From Prauserella alba (GTDB lineage Bacteria; Actinomycetota; Actinomycetes; Mycobacteriales; Pseudonocardiaceae): a stretch of DNA of 64,000 nt. This document shows positions 58,576 to 64,000 of the stretch, in pieces; within the stretch, counting starts at the first letter, position 1; each line of letters opens with the position of its first letter. The translations under genes were made by a program, and so were the position numbers. A model generated the notes under the pieces. The model made no database searches, was not told where the DNA came from, and saw nothing but the letters and a program-made list of their open reading frames with translations. The stretch covers positions 1,240,001 through 1,304,000 of the forward strand of contig NZ_JAMTCH010000004.1 of assembly GCF_024171735.1 (NCBI RefSeq), given 5' to 3'.

Positions 58576-59064
58576 TCAGGACCGGTCCGTGTCGGCGGCG
58601 ATGTCGATGCGGGCCTCGTGGCGTACCGGGAAGTTCACCGACCGCGCGATGAAGCACGCCTGGTGCGCGGGTTCGTGGAGCTCGCGGGCCCGATCCAGCA
58701 TGGTGGCGTCGGCGACGGTGACGACGGGACGCAACTGCACCGACGTGAACTCGCCGACCCCGAGCGTCTCGGTCATCGTGCCGACCGGTTCGTCGGAGTA
58801 ACCGGTGACGACCACACCGCCCCGCGCACACTCGGCCAGATACGACAGCATGTGACACTGGGCGAGGGCCGCGAGCAGCAGCTCCTCGGGGTTCCACCGG
58901 TCGGCGTCGCCACGGAAGAACGGGTCCGCCGACCCGGCGAGCGACGGTTTCCCGTCGGCGATCACGTCGTGGTCACGGCCGAAGCGGCGGTAACCCGACG
59001 TGCCCGTGCCACGGTCGCCCGTCCACCGCAGAGTCAGCGTGTAGGTGTGTTCGCGCTGTCGCAT
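58576..59064 (-). CDS. OsmC/Ohr-family peroxidase-like protein
   Basis: A 162-residue thiol protein. The two conserved cysteines are in NPEELLLAALAQCHMLSYL and HQACFIARSVNFPV, the peroxidatic and resolving positions of OsmC/Ohr enzymes that reduce organic hydroperoxides. ATG 59064 begins MRQREHTYTLTLRW. It converges on the preceding gene and diverges from the VIT transporter. Confidence 0.88.
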   Translation of the reverse strand: MRQREHTYTLTLRWTGDRGTGTSGYRRFGRDHDVIADGKPSLAGSADPFFRGDADRWNPEELLLAALAQCHMLSYLAECARGGVVVTGYSDEPVGTMTETLGVGEFTSVQLRPVVTVADATMLDRARELHEPAHQACFIARSVNFPVRHEARIDIAADTDRS

Positions 59065-59105
59065 GGGTCCTTGATACCCGCCGCGGGCACGGTTAGGGAG
59101 AGCAT

Positions 59106-59942
59106 GTGGACGGCACCGACGACACCCCACAACCGGACGGGACCGCGCAACCGAACGACGCGGCACAACCCGACAGGACTGCACGGCCGGGCGGCCCAAT
59201 CGGTCGGGGAGATCCGACAGCTCCCAGTCGAGCATCACCTCGGGATCGGACCAACCATCGCGAGGACGGCGTCGGCAGGCGGACCAACTGGCTGCGCGCG
59301 GCCGTGCTCGGTGCCAACGACGGAATCGTCTCCGTAGCCGGTCTCGTCGTGGGTGTCGCCGGCGCGACCACGGACCGTTCCGCGATCGTCATCGCGGGTG
59401 TCGCGTCCCTCGTGGCGGGCGCGCTGTCGATGGCAGGCGGCGAGTACGTGTCCGTCAGCACCCAGCGTGACACCGAGAAGGCACTGCTCCGCACCGAGAA
59501 GTGGGAGCTACGCACGATGCCCGATTCCGAGGAACGGCAGCTCGCCGGGATCTATGAGGAGAAGGGCCTCTCGCCCGCCCTCGCCGCGCGCGTCGCCCGC
59601 GAACTCACCGAGAAGGACCCGCTCGGCGCGCACGCCGACGTCGAGCTGCGCATCGATCCGGACGAGCTGACCAATCCCTGGCACGCGGCGTTCGCGTCGA
59701 TGGGGGCGTTCGTGGCCGGAGCCCTGCTTCCACTGTTGGCGATCGTGCTGCCGCCGCCGGAGATCCGGGTCGTGACCTGCGCGGTCGGCGTGCTGGCCGG
59801 GCTGGTGCTCACCGGGTGGACCAGCGCGACGCTCGGCGGGGCGCGCAGGTTGCCTGCGGTGCTGCGCAACGCGGGTGTCGGCGCGCTCACGATGGCGGTC
59901 ACCTACGGTGTCGGCTCCCTGTTCGGCGTGTCGACCGCGTAG
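59106..59942 (+). CDS. VIT1/CCC1-family iron/manganese transporter
   Basis: A 278-residue membrane protein. After a 55-residue disordered Pro/Asp-rich N-terminus come five predicted helices with the family motifs LGANDGIVSVAGLVVGVAGA and AGALSMAGGEYVSVSTQRD, a cytoplasmic helical metal-binding stalk (EERQLAGIYEEKGLSP), then three more helices. Members move Fe2+ or Mn2+ out of the cytosol. GTG 59106 follows GGGAGAG. Confidence 0.9.
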   Translation: MDGTDDTPQPDGTAQPNDAAQPDRTARPGGPIGRGDPTAPSRASPRDRTNHREDGVGRRTNWLRAAVLGANDGIVSVAGLVVGVAGATTDRSAIVIAGVASLVAGALSMAGGEYVSVSTQRDTEKALLRTEKWELRTMPDSEERQLAGIYEEKGLSPALAARVARELTEKDPLGAHADVELRIDPDELTNPWHAAFASMGAFVAGALLPLLAIVLPPPEIRVVTCAVGVLAGLVLTGWTSATLGGARRLPAVLRNAGVGALTMAVTYGVGSLFGVSTA

Positions 59943-59967
59943 CCGGCCGTGTTGGCCGGCTACGCGG
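59935..59967. terminator. Bidirectional terminator between VIT and POT genes
   Basis: Perfect 14-nt arms CCGCGTAGCCGGCC (59935-59948) and its complement (59954-59967) with a 5-nt loop; the left arm includes the VIT stop codon. Confidence 0.8.
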
Positions 59968-59974
59968 AGCGGAC

Positions 59975-61459
59975 CTACCGGATCCCGGACATCAGCTTGC
60001 GGATGAACGGCGAGAGCAGGGCGATCAGCACGCCGATGCCGAGTGCGACCGCGCCGACCGTGCCGAAGTACGACGCCTCGTGCTCGGCCGAGTAGTACTC
60101 GGCCAGGGACCCGGACAGCGCCGTGCCCAGCGACACTGACAGGTAGTTCAGCGCGACCATCTGGGCACGGAACGCCTGCGGTGCGAGCTTCGTCGACAGT
60201 GAGAGACCGACCGGCGACAGGAACATCTCGGCCACCGTGAATGTCGCCAGGATGCCGACGACCGCCAGCAGCGGGCTCGTGTTGCCCTCGCCGCCCGCCA
60301 TCGGCAGGAACAGCAGGAACGCCACGCCCATCACGCCGGTGCCGAGTGCGAACTTCATCGGCGTCGACGGCTGCCGGTCGCCGAGCTTGGCCCACACCGT
60401 GGCGAAGATCGGTGCCAGGATCAGGATGAACACCGGGTTGATCAGGTTCACCCACGAGATCGGCATCTCCCAGCCGAACAGGTCCCGGTTGAGGCGTTCG
60501 TCCGAGTACACCTCGAGCACGGTGAACTGCTGCTGGAACAGCGCGAAGAACGCGGCGCTGGCCACGAACATCGGGATGAACGACATCACGCGCCTGCGCT
60601 CGACGCTGCCAACCCTGGTACTGGTCAGCAGGATCACGAACAGCGCGGCGGCCGCGAGGCCCGCGACCCACACCGCCACGTCCCCGAGATTCTGCGCGGT
60701 GATCGCGCCGGTCAGCACGAGCAGCACGCATGCGACGGCGACCGCCGCGAACACCAGCGCGACCAGCGGGCGGCGCGAGGCCGGCAGTGGATTCGGCACG
60801 ACCCGTGAGGTCTCACCGAGGTTGGAGCGGCCGATCGAGTACTGGATCAGCCCGAGCGCCATGCCGACGGCAGCGAGCCCGAAGCCGACGTGGAAACCGA
60901 CCGTGTGCTGGAAGAATCCGGTGAGCGCGGTGCCGACGAAGGCGCCGAGGTTGACGCCCATGTAGAAGATCGTGAAACCGGCGTCGCGGCGCTCGTCACC
61001 TTCGCCGTAGAGCGTGCCCAGCACGGCGGTGGCGTTGGCCTTGACGCCGCCGCTGCCGAGCGCGACGCAGCCGAGCCCGACCCCGACGCCTGCGTACCCG
61101 GGGAGCACGGCGAGCGCGAGGTGGCCGATCATGATGACGACGGCGCTGTAGAACAGCGTTCGCTCGGGAGCGAGCAGGCGGTCGGCGACCCACGCGGCGA
61201 GGATCGTCGACAGGTAGACGAGGCCGCCGTACGCACCGACGATGCCGAGCGCGGTGCCCTTGTCCATCGCCAGGCCGCCCTCGGCGGCGGAGAAGTAGAG
61301 GTACAGCGGCAGGATGCCGAGCATCCCGTAGAACGAGAAGCGCTCCCACATCTCGACGCCGAAGAGGTTGGCGAGCCCTCGGGGGTGCCCGAAGAAGGTC
61401 TTCTCGTTCCCGCCACCTGCGGATCCCGCGGCGGCGGATTCAGCCTCGATACCCGACAT
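59975..61459 (-). CDS. Proton-dependent oligopeptide transporter (POT/PTR2 family)
   Basis: A 494-residue carrier with 12-14 helices. The signature ExxER proton-coupling motif appears as EMWERFSFYGM, with family blocks GSGGVKANATAVLG (PTR2-type) and FTIFYMGVNLGAFVG. It imports di- and tripeptides. ATG 61459 was chosen; the upstream region reads out of frame with family starts. It stands alone, convergent with VIT. Confidence 0.9.
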   Translation of the reverse strand: MSGIEAESAAAGSAGGGNEKTFFGHPRGLANLFGVEMWERFSFYGMLGILPLYLYFSAAEGGLAMDKGTALGIVGAYGGLVYLSTILAAWVADRLLAPERTLFYSAVVIMIGHLALAVLPGYAGVGVGLGCVALGSGGVKANATAVLGTLYGEGDERRDAGFTIFYMGVNLGAFVGTALTGFFQHTVGFHVGFGLAAVGMALGLIQYSIGRSNLGETSRVVPNPLPASRRPLVALVFAAVAVACVLLVLTGAITAQNLGDVAVWVAGLAAAALFVILLTSTRVGSVERRRVMSFIPMFVASAAFFALFQQQFTVLEVYSDERLNRDLFGWEMPISWVNLINPVFILILAPIFATVWAKLGDRQPSTPMKFALGTGVMGVAFLLFLPMAGGEGNTSPLLAVVGILATFTVAEMFLSPVGLSLSTKLAPQAFRAQMVALNYLSVSLGTALSGSLAEYYSAEHEASYFGTVGAVALGIGVLIALLSPFIRKLMSGIR

Positions 61460-61699
61460 GTTGATTACTGTCCGATCCTGCGTACTTTGACGGATTTTGT
61501 CCGTTATTACTGGCCAGTACTCAACAATACTCCCCATTCGCTACCGATCGTGATGGGATTCAACTCCGTGTCCTCACCCGTTCGGTGCATCCCGCTCCGA
61601 CCGCCGGACGACACGCCGAGACGACGACTTCACACCACATCGACACCGCCCGTGCGCCCTTCGCGACCGTGACGCCATCCCCATGGCACGATGAGGCGC

Positions 61700-62233
61700 G
61701 TGAGCAGCCCGAAGCATGAACTCAACGACGGCGACAACCGGGATGCCGGGGGCTGGGTGCCCTACCTCCCGTTGTCGGAGGACTCCGCGGCCGACTCCGC
61801 CGAAGGCGCGTCGATCGGTTCGCTGGTCAAAGACGCGACGCAGCACATGTCGACGCTGTTCCGCGCCGAGCTGGAGCTGGCGAAGGCCGAAACGGTCGGC
61901 GAGGTCAAGAAGGCCGCCAAGGGCAGCGTCTTCTTCATCATCGCCGCGGTGGTCGCGCTCTACAGCTCGTTCTTCTTCTTTTTCTTCCTCGGCGAACTGC
62001 TGTCGGAGTGGCTCCAGCGCTGGGCCGCGTTCGGCATCGTGTTCCTGCTGATGCTGGTGTTCGCAGGGATCTGCGGCTTCCTGGGGTACCGGAAGTTCAA
62101 GAAGGTCCGCGCGCCACAGCGGTCTATCGACAGCATCAAGGAATCGGCCGCGGCACTGAAGCCGCAGCACAAGTCGGCCGAGGCCGCCGAAGGCGCGCCC
62201 GCGGCCCCGGGCGAACCGCTGCCGCGGTCCTGA
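61700..62233 (+). CDS. Actinobacterial holin-X (phage holin superfamily III) protein, Rv3669 type
   Basis: A 177-residue protein with an amphipathic helical segment (SIGSLVKDATQHMSTLFRAE then LELAKAETVGEVKK), two membrane helices (about 75-97, with seven consecutive Phe residues, and 107-132) and a charged C-terminal tail. Despite the name, this family is a chromosomal housekeeping membrane protein in actinobacteria. GTG 61700 follows GAGG; ATG 61691 is the alternative. It precedes the hydrolase by 30 bp, as Rv3669-Rv3670. Confidence 0.85.
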   Translation: MSSPKHELNDGDNRDAGGWVPYLPLSEDSAADSAEGASIGSLVKDATQHMSTLFRAELELAKAETVGEVKKAAKGSVFFIIAAVVALYSSFFFFFFLGELLSEWLQRWAAFGIVFLLMLVFAGICGFLGYRKFKKVRAPQRSIDSIKESAAALKPQHKSAEAAEGAPAAPGEPLPRS

Positions 62234-62263
62234 CCCTTCCTGCCTCGCCACCGCAGCCCGGAA

Positions 62264-63199
62264 GTGCTCCCGCCCGACCCGTCGACCGTCCGGTACCCCG
62301 GCCCGTGGACGCATCGCGACGTGTCCGCCAACGGCATCCTGCTGCACGTGGCGGAGGCGGGCGAAGGCGAACCCGTGTTGCTGCTGCACGGGTTCGCAGG
62401 CCTGTGGTGGACGTGGCATCACCAGCTGTGTGACCTCGCCGAGGCCGGATTCCGCGTGGTGGCCGTCGACCTGCGCGGATACGGGGACTCGGACAAACCG
62501 CCACGCGGTTACGACGCGTGGACCGCCGCCGGCGACGTCGCCGGGCTGATCCGCGCGCTCGGCCTCCGCTCGGCACACGTGGTCGGCCATTCCTGGGGCG
62601 GGCTGCTCGCCTGGTCGGCCGCTGCGATGCGGCCGCGGGTGGTGCGATCCGTCGGCGTGCTGGGCGGCGCGCACCCGCTGGCACTGCGGCACGCGGCCTT
62701 CCGGCTGCCGCTCGGGCTCCGGGGTGCGCAGGCCCGCGCGTCGAGCCACGTGCTGCGGTTCCAGATTCCGATGGCGCCGGAGAAACGCCTGGTCGCCGAC
62801 GACGCCGCCTACACCGGCGAGCTGCTCGCATCGTGGGCGGGCGAGGCGTGGCGCGGCACCGGCGACTTCACGGAGACCACCGCGACCCTGCGCCACGCCA
62901 TGCGCATCCCCGGCGTCGCGCACAGCGCCCTCGAGTACTACCGCTGGGCGCTGCGCTCACAGTTCCGCGGCGACGGCAGACGGTTCCGGCGCGACATCGA
63001 CGCCCGCGTGACGATGCCCGTCCTGCAGCTGCACGGCGAGGACGACCCGTGTGTGCTGCCCTCGACCGCGCGAGACTCGACTCCGTGGCGCGGCCCGCAC
63101 TCCGAGTTCATCACCCTGCCGGGAGTCGGCCACTTCCCGCACCTCGAAGCGCCCGCGGAGACCTCGGCCATCCTCGCCTCGTTCCTCCGCAGCCGCTGA
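62264..63199 (+). CDS. Alpha/beta hydrolase in the EphE position, with Ser nucleophile
   Basis: A 311-residue alpha/beta hydrolase. The oxyanion segment is LLLHGFAGLWWTWHHQL. The nucleophile elbow is GHSWGGLLAW, so a serine, not the Asp of true epoxide hydrolases; the acid is in GEDDPCV and His in GVGHFPHLE. It occupies the place of Rv3670 (annotated epoxide hydrolase EphE), but an esterase- or lipase-like reaction fits better here. GTG 62264 has only a weak ribosome binding site. Confidence 0.85.
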   Translation: MLPPDPSTVRYPGPWTHRDVSANGILLHVAEAGEGEPVLLLHGFAGLWWTWHHQLCDLAEAGFRVVAVDLRGYGDSDKPPRGYDAWTAAGDVAGLIRALGLRSAHVVGHSWGGLLAWSAAAMRPRVVRSVGVLGGAHPLALRHAAFRLPLGLRGAQARASSHVLRFQIPMAPEKRLVADDAAYTGELLASWAGEAWRGTGDFTETTATLRHAMRIPGVAHSALEYYRWALRSQFRGDGRRFRRDIDARVTMPVLQLHGEDDPCVLPSTARDSTPWRGPHSEFITLPGVGHFPHLEAPAETSAILASFLRSR

Positions 63200-63304
63200 C
63201 AGGGCCGACCTCCCGCGAACCCGAACCCGCCGGGGGGACTCCTTCGCTCAGCACCCTCGTGACCTGGGCGAACCCGTTCACATCGCACCCCACTTGCGCA
63301 CCCG

Positions 63305-63340
63305 GTTTACACGCGTTTACCGTGGTTTACATGCGTTCAC
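63305..63340 (+). promoter_or_regulatory. 10-bp-phased GTTTAC repeat array at the TetR start
   Basis: GTTTAC occurs at 63305-63310, 63315-63320 and 63325-63330, and GTTCAC at 63335-63340, exactly one helical turn apart. The ATG at 63331 lies between the third and fourth units. It is probably an autoregulatory operator. Confidence 0.6.
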
Positions 63341-64000
63341 CCGCAGAGGTTCCGGACACCCGGACCCGCATCCTCGAGGCTGCCGTCAACCGCTTCGGGC
63401 AGGACGGATTCGACGCCTCACTGCGCGCGATCGCGGCCGACGTCGGGGTGAGCGCACCGGCGATCCTCAAGCACTTCGACTCCAAGGAGGAACTGCGCCG
63501 CGCCTGCGACGAACACGTCGTGGACGTGATCCAGAAGTACAAGACCGAGGCCATGCGCTCGGCCGATCTGCGCGCCACGTTCCTGACACAGATGGCGATG
63601 GTCGACGAGTTCCAGCCACTCATTCGCTACGTGGTGCGCAGTCTCATGACCGGCGGCGATGCGGCGCGGAACCTCCTCACCGACATGTACGGCGAGGCCG
63701 AACGCTGGATGCGGCAAGGGGTCCGCACCGGCGTCATGCGCCCCAGCCGGGACGAACGGGCCCGCGTCAAGCTCACCTTCTCGATCTCGCTCGGCTGGAT
63801 GCTGCAGTCCGTTCTGATGGCAGACAAGGAACTCGGCGAGCTCGACGCGGACTTCTGGCGGCGGACCACCCACGAGCTCATGCTGCCTGCCCTCGAGCTC
63901 TACACCCACGGCCTGCTGACCGACAGCACCCTGCTCGACGCCTACGCGCCCGACCGCACCGAACCGTTCAGCGACAGCGACCCTCCGGCCGATCCCCCGG
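63331..64000 (+). CDS. TetR-family transcriptional regulator (3' end outside window)
   Basis: At least 223 codons, open at the right edge. The N-terminal helix-turn-helix reads TRILEAAVNRFGQDGFDASL then RAIAADVGVSAPAILKHFDS with KEEL after it, classic TetR. The ligand domain contains TGGDAARNLLTDMYGEAERW and ISLGWMLQSVL. No ribosome binding site precedes ATG 63331, so a leaderless transcript or repression overlapping initiation is possible. Such regulators often control a downstream transporter, which would lie beyond the window. Confidence 0.9.
   Translation, partial: MRSPAEVPDTRTRILEAAVNRFGQDGFDASLRAIAADVGVSAPAILKHFDSKEELRRACDEHVVDVIQKYKTEAMRSADLRATFLTQMAMVDEFQPLIRYVVRSLMTGGDAARNLLTDMYGEAERWMRQGVRTGVMRPSRDERARVKLTFSISLGWMLQSVLMADKELGELDADFWRRTTHELMLPALELYTHGLLTDSTLLDAYAPDRTEPFSDSDPPADPP

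Noticed and set aside
61700-62233. Prophage remnant suggested by the holin-like protein.
   Set aside because: Holin-X is a chromosomal actinobacterial family in conserved synteny, and no other phage gene is present.

Overview
The window is about 70% GC, uses GTG, TTG and ATG starts, and encodes actinobacterial hallmarks: a WXG100-like type VII secretion protein, a Tad pilus set, a zinc-dependent DUF2342 protein, an MFS-thymidylate kinase fusion and a lysine-tailed topoisomerase I. Gene content and order follow the chromosomal backbone I know from Mycobacterium tuberculosis Rv3624c-Rv3670 and, for topA-hppA-helicase, from Streptomyces. The best guess is a chromosomal segment of a Pseudonocardiaceae (Saccharomonospora/Prauserella/Amycolatopsis type). 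This placement rests on recognised protein families, not on a search.

Layout. 1-6.8 kb: a conserved minus-strand block dacB - DUF2342 - tilS - hpt followed by small type VII secretion genes, with ppa divergent. 6.8-19.3 kb: an accessory region with a BenE transporter, a broken ceramidase gene, a gamma-carbonic anhydrase, and an IclR-controlled catabolic cluster (acyl-CoA ligase, divergent PEP-mutase/isocitrate-lyase-family lyase, aconitase-type large and small subunits, MHS-type transporter). A LuxR-type ATPase regulator and a secreted cutinase related to PET hydrolases close it. 19.7-30.7 kb: tRNA-Thr(CGT), a large secreted protein, holB, the MFS-Tmk fusion (with a ruined P-loop), a tail-anchored protein, topA and a lipoprotein. 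30.9-36.5 kb: proton-pumping pyrophosphatase, an MrfA-like helicase and a primase-polymerase-like protein. 36.7-42.6 kb: a translationally coupled Tad pilus operon (CpaE/Ssd, TadA, TadB, TadC, pilin, TadE, TadE/G-like). 43-52 kb: a HAD phosphatase, then nagZ-namZ-serine hydrolase-murR-murQ, which together look like a MurNAc/peptidoglycan recycling set. 52-64 kb: a Fic-like pseudoenzyme coupled to a phosphoribosyltransferase, acs, a secreted Gly/Asp-tailed protein, an L,D-transpeptidase, a small basic coiled-coil protein, OsmC, a VIT-family transporter, a POT peptide transporter, a holin-X protein, an alpha/beta hydrolase and a TetR regulator running off the end.

How the parts work together. 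NagZ and NamZ would trim exported cell-wall glycan to GlcNAc and MurNAc, the secreted serine hydrolase may remove stem peptides, MurQ converts MurNAc-6-P, and MurR would sense it; no MurNAc transporter or kinase is visible. In the 8.9-15.6 kb cluster, an aconitase-type hydratase plus a Cys-containing lyase plus an acyl-CoA ligase suggest hydration and aldol cleavage of an (alkyl)maleate-type diacid to pyruvate or oxoacid plus a short acid that is then CoA-activated.

The least ordinary signals are: the dead P-loop in the Tmk fusion, the Fic pseudoenzyme, the putative diacid pathway and its palindromic operator, a 10-bp-phased GTTTAC array at the TetR start, a pair of perfect DnaA boxes beside the Tad operon, a dispersed intergenic repeat family present three times, and an internally deleted ceramidase pseudogene.
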